7,086 nt of DNA from Patescibacteria group bacterium (GTDB lineage Bacteria; Patescibacteriota; Minisyncoccia; UBA9983), in contig JAHJXC010000079.1 of the NCBI GenBank assembly GCA_018827845.1, forward strand, positions 1 to 7,086. Reading direction: 5' to 3'. Of the stretch, positions 1 through 4,245 are shown piece after piece; the stretch's first letter is position 1, and the number at the start of each line of letters is the position of its first letter. The notes under the pieces are model-generated. The model saw only the letters and a list, made by a program, of their open reading frames with translations, had not been told where the DNA came from and did not search any database. The translations under genes were made by a program, and so were the position numbers.

Positions 1-1
1 T

Positions 2-172
2 GTTAGTTTTGGCCGCTTGGTCAGTTTCTATGAATCAAGCGGAGATTTTCCGATTTATAGAACCTCTATGGCAGAAGGTATGGGTGGCGCTGAATTTGTT
101 CCAGCCCCAGAAATTCCAGCAGGTGAAAATAAGGTTACCATAACTGTCAACTTGACATACGAGATTAAATAA
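2..172 (+). CDS. SIMPL (DUF541/YggE-like) domain protein, C-terminal fragment
   Basis: The open frame enters from the left edge and ends at TAA 170-172, giving 56 C-terminal residues. The fragment runs from a segment like VSFGRLVSFYESSG, through a Pro-Ala-rich stretch, to the ending PAGENKVTITVNLTYEIK. This matches the usual end of SIMPL/DUF541 proteins: a 'G..LG.+.S+.E' strand, a variable loop, then 'I.PGE..V...V.V.YEI'. The family is mostly periplasmic or membrane-anchored with poorly defined roles (E. coli YggE is linked to oxidative stress). Whether this copy has a signal peptide cannot be seen because the N-terminus lies outside the window. A strong promoter for the next gene overlaps its last codons. 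The family call rests on the C-terminal pattern only. Confidence 0.72.
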   Translation, partial: VSFGRLVSFYESSGDFPIYRTSMAEGMGGAEFVPAPEIPAGENKVTITVNLTYEIK

Positions 173-180
173 TATATAAT
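152..180 (+). promoter_or_regulatory. Perfect-consensus sigma70 promoter
   Basis: TTGACA at 152-157 and TATAAT at 175-180 are separated by exactly 17 nt, a full match to the housekeeping promoter consensus. The -35 box and most of the spacer lie inside the last codons of the SIMPL gene, and the -10 box follows its stop. Transcription would start near 187, giving a leader of about 100 nt before the 169-aa gene. Both hexamers and the spacing are read directly; activity is inferred. Confidence 0.85.
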
Positions 181-204
181 TTGTCTAGATTTAAAATTTC
201 AAAG

Positions 205-282
205 AAAGGAGGAAAATCTCTAAGGTTTTTTGTTTTTAATTTTAAAAACTTTTAAAATCTCCGTCTCAGGCGGAGAGGAGGT
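205..282 (+). promoter_or_regulatory. Structured 5' leader with decoy SD and hairpin abutting the real SD
   Basis: The inferred ~100-nt leader holds three things. First is a strong SD-like AAAGGAGG at 205-212 with no suitable start codon after it. Second is an AT-only-core inverted repeat, GTTTTTAA (232-239) and TTAAAAAC (242-249). Third is a hairpin, TCTCCG (258-263) with CGGAGA (271-276), 7-nt loop, whose 3' arm touches the true SD AGGAGG (276-281). The CTCC at 259-262 could instead pair with GGAG at 277-280 and cover the SD, so mutually exclusive folds are possible. It matches no riboswitch class I know; a role in translational control is inference. Confidence 0.35.
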
Positions 283-288
283 TTAAAA

Positions 289-798
289 ATGGAAAAAGGC
301 GAAAAAGGCATTAACAGAGAGTGCCCGATTTGTGGAAATGAAAAGCAGACCAGACATTTGATTTGCACGAATTGTTTTCAGGTTTATACCGGTGAGGCGG
401 GTCACAGTTTAGCTCGCGACGGCAAAATCCCGTCCTTTACAGTATGGGCATACGAGAGAATTGAAAAGCGTCTAGGAGAATTAAAAAATCATTTGGCGCA
501 GAAAAAAGATGAGTACATTTCTTTGCAGGAACAGGTCCGTGCTGACGCTTACACTGTTATCACAGATTCTTTGAAGGGCAAAAAAATCTCTACCGAGATT
601 TTTAAAAACGCCCTTGGAGAAAAAAAGAAAGAGGTATGGAAAGCGAGGAAAGGCAACCACCTTCATTACGAACTGAAAAGCATTGAATCAAATATTGTTT
701 TTTTGCAGGGGCTTAAAGACGAGCTCCAAACAAAAATTCAATCTTTTGAATCTCGTTCAGCATCAGATGTTCCTATTCTGCTTCCTCAAGCCGTCTAA
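289..798 (+). CDS. Zinc-ribbon / coiled-coil protein of unknown function (169 aa)
   Basis: No family recognised. The N-terminus carries a four-cysteine zinc-binding pattern, C12-x2-C15 and C26-x2-C29 (CPICG ... CTNC), typical of a small zinc ribbon. The rest is charged and predicted helical by eye, with two Lys/Glu/Leu-rich stretches (about residues 53-90 and 125-153) that look like coiled coil, joined by a short 'ITDSLKGKK' segment. There is no signal peptide or membrane segment, so it is probably cytoplasmic. The ATG at 289 is chosen because AGGAGG (276-281) sits 7 nt upstream. The gene is monocistronic: a consensus promoter at 152-180 and a terminator at 807-839 bracket it. A nucleic-acid-binding or regulatory role would fit a ribbon plus coiled coil, but nothing in the sequence proves this. 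Confidence 0.8.
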   Translation: MEKGEKGINRECPICGNEKQTRHLICTNCFQVYTGEAGHSLARDGKIPSFTVWAYERIEKRLGELKNHLAQKKDEYISLQEQVRADAYTVITDSLKGKKISTEIFKNALGEKKKEVWKARKGNHLHYELKSIESNIVFLQGLKDELQTKIQSFESRSASDVPILLPQAV

Positions 799-806
799 AG
801 ATTTTT

Positions 807-839
807 AGGGCCTAGTTTTATCTAGGCCCTTGTTTTTTT
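807..839 (+). terminator. Intrinsic terminator after the 169-aa gene
   Basis: AGGGCCTAG (807-815) pairs perfectly with CTAGGCCCT (822-830) around a 6-nt loop and is followed by TG and seven T. It begins 8 nt after the stop codon and should end the monocistronic transcript. Confidence 0.92.
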
Positions 840-858
840 AAAGAGAATATAGTTTAAT
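830..858 (+). promoter_or_regulatory. Candidate promoter for the 87-aa gene
   Basis: TTGTTT at 830-835 (3 of 6 to the -35 consensus) is 17 nt from TTTAAT at 853-858 (5 of 6 to the -10 consensus). It overlaps the T-tract of the preceding terminator. A promoter is expected here because transcription from upstream should stop at 807-839. The -35 match is weak and the region is AT-rich, so this may be chance. Confidence 0.35.
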
Positions 859-889
859 AAAACTAGAACAAAAAAGGAGGTGATTGTGT

Positions 890-1153
890 ATGGCCAAACG
901 AACCCGCTGGTTAGACGGAGGCGTGTCCAATCATGCGGTTGATAGATTGATTGGACAATACAATTTTCCGGGTGGCATAAAAGCGGCCCGAAAGTTTTTA
1001 AGAAAATGCAAAGGCAAAGAGAAAGACGCTCGAATCATAATCTCTTTAGATACAATCCGCTCTGTTCAAGGATGGATGCTTGAAAAAAAAATATTTCTTG
1101 AAGTCCAATCTGGAAAAGTAGAAAATATAAAAGAGATAAGGGCCTGTTCTTGA
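890..1153 (+). CDS. Small basic protein of unknown function (87 aa)
   Basis: No family recognised. The protein opens MAKRTRWLDGGVSNHAVDRL, has a Lys/Arg-rich middle (KAARKFLRKCKGKEKDAR) and ends IRACS. It is basic and soluble-looking, without a membrane segment. An in-frame TTG at 884 would extend it by two residues, but the SD AAGGAGGTGA (874-883), a near-perfect complement of the 16S 3' tail, lies directly against that TTG and 9 nt from the ATG at 890, so 890 is preferred. The gene stands alone between terminators at 807-839 and 1138-1164. Its last five codons and TGA stop are the terminator stem-loop itself, so the C-terminal sequence is partly dictated by RNA structure. The small basic character would suit nucleic-acid binding, but that is a guess. 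Confidence 0.75.
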   Translation: MAKRTRWLDGGVSNHAVDRLIGQYNFPGGIKAARKFLRKCKGKEKDARIIISLDTIRSVQGWMLEKKIFLEVQSGKVENIKEIRACS

Positions 1154-1164
1154 CAGGCCTTTTT
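1138..1164 (+). terminator. Intrinsic terminator overlapping the end of the 87-aa gene
   Basis: AAGGGCCTGT (1138-1147) pairs with ACAGGCCTTT (1153-1162), ten pairs with one G-U, around the loop TCTTG, followed by a T-run to 1164. The TGA stop of the 87-aa gene (1151-1153) is in the loop and first pair of the hairpin, so a terminating ribosome would sit on the structure. Confidence 0.85.
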
Positions 1165-1177
1165 CATTCCTGTACCC

Positions 1178-1207
1178 TATAATTATAAGCCCGGACGGGG
1201 CTTTTTT
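1178..1207 (+). promoter_or_regulatory. Candidate -10 box and 5' hairpin upstream of secE-nusG-rplK
   Basis: A perfect TATAAT lies at 1178-1183. Directly after it AAGCCC (1187-1192) pairs with GGGCTT (1198-1203), 5-nt loop, followed by T-run 1202-1207. If TATAAT is used, transcription starts near 1190, inside the hairpin's 5' arm, so the fold would be partial or altered. If the hairpin is instead a second terminator in tandem with 1138-1164, only 22 nt remain for a secE promoter. No good -35 is at 16-18 nt; the perfect TTGACA at 1150-1155 is 22 nt away, too far. Both readings remain open. Confidence 0.45.
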
Positions 1208-1229
1208 AAGAAGAAAATTAATTAGTATT

Positions 1230-1415
1230 ATGTTGGCAAAGCTAATAAATTATATAAAAGGCACGAAGGTGGAGCTGAAAAATGTCCATTGGCCGACCAG
1301 AAAGCAGACTATTAATTTTACCCTGCTCGTTGTCGGCATTTCTATTGCCGTGGCTATTTTCCTCGGTTTTTTTGATACAATTTTTGGATACCTTGTGAAC
1401 AAATTTCTAATATAA
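1230..1415 (+). CDS. secE: Protein translocase subunit SecE
   Basis: SecE is the small clamp subunit of the SecYEG channel, holding SecY together in the inner membrane. At 61 aa it is the short single-span form common outside the enterobacteria. It shows the diagnostic amphipathic-helix signature VELKNVHWPTRKQT at residues 14-27, followed by one hydrophobic membrane segment at about 30-56 and a short tail. It is directly followed by nusG (6-nt gap), the near-universal bacterial secE-nusG order, which supports the call. The ATG at 1230 gives the expected length; no Shine-Dalgarno is visible in AAGAAGAAAATTAATTAGT upstream. The tRNA-Trp and rpmG genes often found before secE in other bacteria are absent from the space upstream here. 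Confidence 0.95.
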   Translation: MLAKLINYIKGTKVELKNVHWPTRKQTINFTLLVVGISIAVAIFLGFFDTIFGYLVNKFLI

Positions 1416-1421
1416 ATTTTT

Positions 1422-1967
1422 ATGGTGAAACAAAAATTACAAACAGGAAGAAATTGGTACGCGGTTCACACCTATGTGGGATACGAAGATGCAGTTAAGC
1501 GAAATTTAAGGCAGCGCATTGAATCTTTAGGCATGGAAGACAAAATTTTCAATGTCATTGTGCCAACGGAGAAAAAAATAAAAATAAAAGGAGGAAAGCG
1601 CGTGGTGGTGGAGGAAAAAATTTATCCCGGCTATGTTTTAGTTGAAATGATTGTTACTGATGATTCCTGGTATGTGGTGCGAAATACTCCGCGCGTAACC
1701 GGCTTTGTCGGTGCAGGCACTACGCCCGTTCCTTTGGCCAAAGAAGAAATAGATGTGTTGTTTCAGAGAATGGGCGTTAAGGAGCCGAAATATAAGATGG
1801 ACGTTAAGCCGGGCGACATTGTCCGCATAAATGACGGGCCTTTCAAAGATTTTGAAGGAAAGGTAAATGAAGTGGATGAGGAAAGAGGAAAAATCAAGGC
1901 ACTGGTTTCAATGTTCGGTCGAGAAACACCAGTGGAGATAGACTTTCTACAAGTTAAAAAAATCTAG
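1422..1967 (+). CDS. nusG: Transcription termination/antitermination protein NusG
   Basis: NusG binds RNA polymerase near the clamp through its NGN domain and couples it to Rho or to ribosomal protein S10 through its KOW domain. The 181-aa length is typical. The NGN domain spans about residues 10-110, with the marks NWYAVHTYVGYE (11-22), YPGYVLVEM (68-76) and VRNTPRVTGFVG (86-97). The KOW domain begins at KPGDIVRINDGPFKDFEG (129-146) and ends in VEIDFLQVKKI. No insertion or loss is apparent. It lies 6 nt after secE and 6 nt before rplK, so all three are surely co-transcribed. The upstream sequence is only A/T with no SD; translation may rely on coupling to secE or on an unstructured start region. 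Confidence 0.97.
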   Translation: MVKQKLQTGRNWYAVHTYVGYEDAVKRNLRQRIESLGMEDKIFNVIVPTEKKIKIKGGKRVVVEEKIYPGYVLVEMIVTDDSWYVVRNTPRVTGFVGAGTTPVPLAKEEIDVLFQRMGVKEPKYKMDVKPGDIVRINDGPFKDFEGKVNEVDEERGKIKALVSMFGRETPVEIDFLQVKKI

Positions 1968-1973
1968 AAAATT

Positions 1974-2396
1974 ATGGCAAAAAAAATAAAAACAATTGTA
2001 AAATTGCAGATTCCAGCTGGAAAGGCCACTCCTGCTCCGCCTATTGGCCCGGCCTTGGGTCAGCACGGTTTGAATATCGGCGATTTTGTAAATAAATTTA
2101 ACGAAGCCACCAAAGACAAAGGTGATGATATTATTCCGGTTGAAATTACTATTTACGAAGACAGAACTTTTGATTTTAAATTAAAAACTCCGCCGGCATC
2201 AGACTTGCTTAGAAAGGCGGCTGGTATAGAAAAAGGTTCTGGCAAGGCGCCGGCGCAGAAAGTTGGCAAGATTACAAAAGCCCAATTAAGAGAAATCGCT
2301 CAGCGCAAGATGGAAGACTTGAACGCCAATGACATAGAAGCGGCAGAGAAAATCATTAGCGGCACCGCCCGCAGCATGGGTATTGTAATAGAATAA
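1974..2396 (+). CDS. rplK: 50S ribosomal protein L11
   Basis: L11 forms part of the GTPase-associated centre of the large subunit, binding the 23S rRNA loop where elongation factors act. The 140-aa product matches the family length (about 141). The N-terminal domain carries [20 protein letters not shown] (13-32), with the prolines of the thiostrepton-site region. The C-terminal RNA-binding domain runs from about residue 72, including [15 protein letters not shown] (87-101) and ending [13 protein letters not shown]. It begins 6 nt after nusG with no SD. The usual next gene, rplA (L1), is missing at this position; a dCMP deaminase gene follows after 61 nt. No convincing terminator separates them, so readthrough into the nucleotide genes is possible. 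Confidence 0.97.
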   Translation: MAKKIKTIVKLQIPAGKATPAPPIGPALGQHGLNIGDFVNKFNEATKDKGDDIIPVEITIYEDRTFDFKLKTPPASDLLRKAAGIEKGSGKAPAQKVGKITKAQLREIAQRKMEDLNANDIEAAEKIISGTARSMGIVIE

Positions 2397-2457
2397 TTTT
2401 TGTGCTAGGAATGGGCTAGAGAGCAGTTTGAAAATAAAATAAAGGAAGGCGAGAGAA

Positions 2458-2940
2458 ATGGCTAAAAGAATTTCTTGGGACGAATTGTTTATGAGTATTG
2501 TCCGATTGTATAGCAAAAGATCGACATGTAAGTATATTAAAGCAGGAGTGGTTTTTATGTTGGAAAATAGGATTTTATGCGCGGGTTATAACGGTCCGCC
2601 CAAAAACGAACCGCATTGCATTGAAGTTGGTTGCGCCAAGGAAGATGAACACGGAAAAAAATTACCTGCTGGCTCTGGTTTATGCAGAGGCGCTCATGCA
2701 GAGATGAACGCTCTTACAAATGCGCATAAACAGCATGTAGATTTAAGGGGCGGTGTGACTGTTTATTGTACCCATAGTCCTTGTAATGATTGTGCTAAGC
2801 ACTTGGTAGGGCTTGGTATAAAAGAATTTGTTTTTGAAAAAGAATATAAGGAGAAAGAGGGTAAATTGGCAATCCAATTACTGAAACGAAGAGGAGTAGA
2901 AGTGAGGCAGTTTAAATCAAGAAAGGAGGTAAAGATATGA
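2458..2940 (+). CDS. Deoxycytidylate (dCMP) deaminase family protein
   Basis: It probably converts dCMP to dUMP in the cytosol, supplying the substrate of the thymidylate synthase encoded next. The 160-aa product has the zinc-dependent deaminase core: H80-A-E82 (zinc ligand and catalytic glutamate in HAEMNAL) and P108-C-x2-C112 (SPCNDCAK). It also has the dCMP-deaminase-type N-terminal pattern, STCKYIKAGVVF (22-33) then CAGYNGPPKNEPHC (41-54). C24 and C54 could be part of a second structural zinc site as in phage T4 dCMP deaminase; that is inference. The ATG at 2458 follows AAGGAAGG (2442-2449). Its TGA stop overlaps the ATG of the next gene (ATGA). ComEB-like and phage enzymes share this architecture; a closely related cytidine/deoxycytidylate activity cannot be excluded, but the pairing with ThyA favours dCMP. 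Confidence 0.92.
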   Translation: MAKRISWDELFMSIVRLYSKRSTCKYIKAGVVFMLENRILCAGYNGPPKNEPHCIEVGCAKEDEHGKKLPAGSGLCRGAHAEMNALTNAHKQHVDLRGGVTVYCTHSPCNDCAKHLVGLGIKEFVFEKEYKEKEGKLAIQLLKRRGVEVRQFKSRKEVKI

Positions 2941-3725
2941 GCAAGATTGCATTTATAGAAGCTACATCAATTCCAGATGCTTGGTTTCAGGCATTATGGA
3001 CAATAATGCACCAAGGAAGAAAATATCTTATTACCAAAGGGAGTTATGAAGGAATACACAGGGTTGGAATGCCAATAACGATAAATATCCAACAACCCGG
3101 ATCCAGGCCGCTTCATCCACTTATGCCAGAAGGTTCAAATATTCCTCCGCCTACATCAGAACAGGACATAAACGATTATCTTTCATACCTGATGACTGGA
3201 GAAAAGCAGGAAAACGAGCACTACACATACGGCGAAGATCTGCATTGGTTGATTGAATGGGTAATAAAACATTACGAGGAAGCCGGCCATGGCAATAATC
3301 ATTGCTATATGGCAGTTGGCAGACCGGAAACAGTCTATTTCTATGACAGAGATATTGGATACGAAGAATCTATAAAGATTTTTAATCCTGAGACAGGAGA
3401 AATAATTAAACAAAGACATATCAGTAATGAGTGGAATAAAAACCCTGACAATAAACCAAGCTCGCAGTGTTTACGCGGCATTGATACCTGGATAGATAAA
3501 AATAAACTGCACTTCTGGGTTTATTTTCGGAGTTGGGATTTATGGGGAGGATTTCCTGTAAATCTCGGCGGGATTCAATTACTCAAGGAATATATGGCAG
3601 GCGAGATTGGAGTTGAGGACGGAATAATGGTTGTGTCATGCAAAGATCTTCATGTGTATGAACACACATGGGTGGTAGCTCTTATGCGCCTCAGAAAAGA
3701 CAAAAGTATTTTGGAGGGGAGATAA
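2937..3725 (+). CDS. thyA: Thymidylate synthase, archaeal-type ThyA family
   Basis: It should methylate dUMP to dTMP using methylene-tetrahydrofolate. The C-terminal half aligns without gaps to the E. coli ThyA active site: C178 (catalytic, E. coli C146), R198-S199-x-D201 (phosphate-binding R166-S167-D169), N209 (N177, which selects dUMP over dCMP), H239 and Y241 (H207, Y209). Spacings of 20, 11, 30 and 2 residues are identical. The usual PCH motif is QCLR here; Leu replaces the His, as I recall for archaeal/methanogen-type enzymes. The N-terminal half diverges strongly from classical ThyA. Length is 262 aa, normal for the family. The start overlaps the deaminase stop by ATGA and has a strong SD (AAGGAGG) inside the deaminase gene, so the two are translationally coupled. 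A dCMP hydroxymethylase would normally carry Asp at the N209 position, which argues against that alternative. Confidence 0.86.
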   Translation: MSKIAFIEATSIPDAWFQALWTIMHQGRKYLITKGSYEGIHRVGMPITINIQQPGSRPLHPLMPEGSNIPPPTSEQDINDYLSYLMTGEKQENEHYTYGEDLHWLIEWVIKHYEEAGHGNNHCYMAVGRPETVYFYDRDIGYEESIKIFNPETGEIIKQRHISNEWNKNPDNKPSSQCLRGIDTWIDKNKLHFWVYFRSWDLWGGFPVNLGGIQLLKEYMAGEIGVEDGIMVVSCKDLHVYEHTWVVALMRLRKDKSILEGR

Positions 3726-3727
3726 TC

Positions 3728-3859
3728 ATGGCAAAATGCAAGAAATGCGGAAAAGAAAAGAAAAAGACGGTAGTTTCCGACGCCATAAAATGGCCGAGTG
3801 GGAAAATCTCCGGCGATACTGATTTGATGATTGAAAAAACCCACAATTGCAAAAAATAA
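3728..3859 (+). CDS. Tiny zinc-ribbon-like protein (43 aa)
   Basis: No family recognised. The protein begins MAKCKKCGKEKKK and ends THNCKK, so C4-x2-C7 near the start and H39-x-C41 near the end could bind one zinc ion. The middle (about 14-36) is short and polar. It is basic and probably cytoplasmic. An in-frame ATG at 3668 lies inside thyA and lacks an SD; the ATG at 3728 is chosen because GGAGG (3713-3717) is 10 nt upstream and the gene then starts 2 nt after the thyA stop. Co-transcription with the deaminase and thymidylate synthase is near certain, and a terminator follows 10 nt after its stop. A regulatory or accessory role for the nucleotide enzymes is possible but unproven. Confidence 0.7.
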   Translation: MAKCKKCGKEKKKTVVSDAIKWPSGKISGDTDLMIEKTHNCKK

Positions 3860-3869
3860 AAAATAATTT

Positions 3870-3893
3870 AAGGGCCCCCTTGCGGGCTCTTTT
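3870..3893 (+). terminator. Intrinsic terminator after the thyA operon
   Basis: AAGGGCCC (3870-3877) pairs with GGGCTCTT (3884-3891), eight pairs with one G-U, around a 6-nt loop, followed by TTTTGTTTT. It closes the deaminase-thyA-43-aa unit. Confidence 0.85.
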
Positions 3894-3942
3894 GTTTTGG
3901 TGTAAGAATAGTAATAGACAGATTTTTAAAAGGAGGGTTAAG

Positions 3943-4197
3943 ATGGAAGTAAGAGATATTATAGGAATAATGGATGCTTTTAATTTTGACTCACTAATTT
4001 TAGAAAAGAAAACGATTTTTATTAGACATACTTTCCAGATTCATTTTGATCCCACAGAAATACAATTACCCAAAATAAAAATTGCGGAAATTATTCAAGG
4101 CAGATTAGTTATGGATGAAACCTGTCTTGAATGTTATGGTTGGGGATGTGATAGTTGCAGAGGAACCGGAAAAAATATCCAAGCGGTTTATAAATAA
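3943..4197 (+). CDS. Small protein with a DnaJ-like cysteine knuckle (84 aa)
   Basis: No family recognised. Residues 1-50 alternate hydrophobic and polar in a strand-rich way (SLILEKKTIFIRHTFQIHF). Near the C-terminus is C61-x2-C64-x4-C69-x2-C72 followed by GTGK, that is CLECYGWGCDSCRGTG, resembling one CxxCxGxG unit of the DnaJ zinc domain compressed into a knuckle. It probably binds one zinc. The upstream in-frame ATG at 3847 would run through the thyA-operon terminator and has no SD; ATG 3943 follows AGGAGGG (3931-3937), so it is preferred. The gene is flanked by terminators on both sides and so needs its own promoter, though no convincing one is visible in 3894-3930. Function unknown. Confidence 0.75.
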   Translation: MEVRDIIGIMDAFNFDSLILEKKTIFIRHTFQIHFDPTEIQLPKIKIAEIIQGRLVMDETCLECYGWGCDSCRGTGKNIQAVYK

Positions 4198-4217
4198 AGG
4201 GCTTCGGCCCTTTTTTT
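4196..4217 (+). terminator. UUCG-tetraloop intrinsic terminator
   Basis: AAAGGGC (4196-4202) and GCCCTTT (4207-4213) form a perfect 7-bp stem closed by the extra-stable C(UUCG)G tetraloop (4203-4206), followed by T 4211-4217. The stem begins within the TAA stop of the 84-aa gene. The A-tract on the 5' side could let it work in both directions. Confidence 0.93.
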
Positions 4218-4230
4218 CTTTGTTTTTTAA

Positions 4231-4239
4231 TGATAAAAT
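4231..4239 (+). promoter_or_regulatory. Extended -10 promoter giving a probably leaderless argS transcript
   Basis: TGATAAAAT at 4231-4239 is an extended -10 element (TGn followed by TAAAAT, 5 of 6 to consensus). The -35 position falls in a T-run of the preceding terminator with no clear hexamer, which is tolerated by extended -10 promoters. A start 7 nt downstream of the box falls on the A of the argS ATG at 4246, so the mRNA would have no leader. That agrees with the absence of an SD. Confidence 0.55.
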
Positions 4240-4245
4240 GAGTTT

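Noticed and set aside
230..286. Leader peptide starting at TTG 230 after the orphan AAAGGAGG (18 codons)
   Set aside because: The SD is about 17 nt from the TTG, too far for normal initiation, and the peptide is low-complexity with no regulatory codon run.
481..666. Reverse-strand open frames across the window (such as 481-666, 2286-2516, 3183-3419, 5213-5500, 6485-6864)
   Set aside because: All lie opposite well-supported genes, have no SD and show low-complexity composition typical of antisense shadows.
884..889. TTG start of the 87-aa protein at 884
   Set aside because: It abuts the SD with almost no spacing; ATG 890 has the proper distance.
1150..1183. TTGACA at 1150-1155 paired with TATAAT at 1178-1183 as one promoter
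   Set aside because: Both hexamers are perfect, but the 22-nt spacer is well outside the working range, and TTGACA is part of the terminator loop/stem.
1165..1229. tRNA-Trp gene upstream of secE, as in many bacteria
   Set aside because: The interval is too short and shows no cloverleaf or CCA-type acceptor pairing.
2383..2412. Promoter for the dCMP deaminase gene: TTGTAA, 17 nt, TAGGAA preceded by TG
   Set aside because: The -10 matches only 3 of 6 and the -35 4 of 6; too weak to call, so transcription from the rplK operon remains equally likely.
2404..2424. CTAG/CTAG hairpin after rplK as a terminator
   Set aside because: Only four pairs, with no T-run downstream.
2937..3725. dCMP hydroxymethylase instead of thymidylate synthase
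   Set aside because: The substrate-selecting position (209) is Asn as in dUMP enzymes, and a dCMP deaminase is encoded immediately upstream.
3847..3942. N-terminal extension of the 84-aa protein from ATG 3847
   Set aside because: It would translate through the thyA-operon terminator and lacks an SD, whereas ATG 3943 has AGGAGGG at the right distance.
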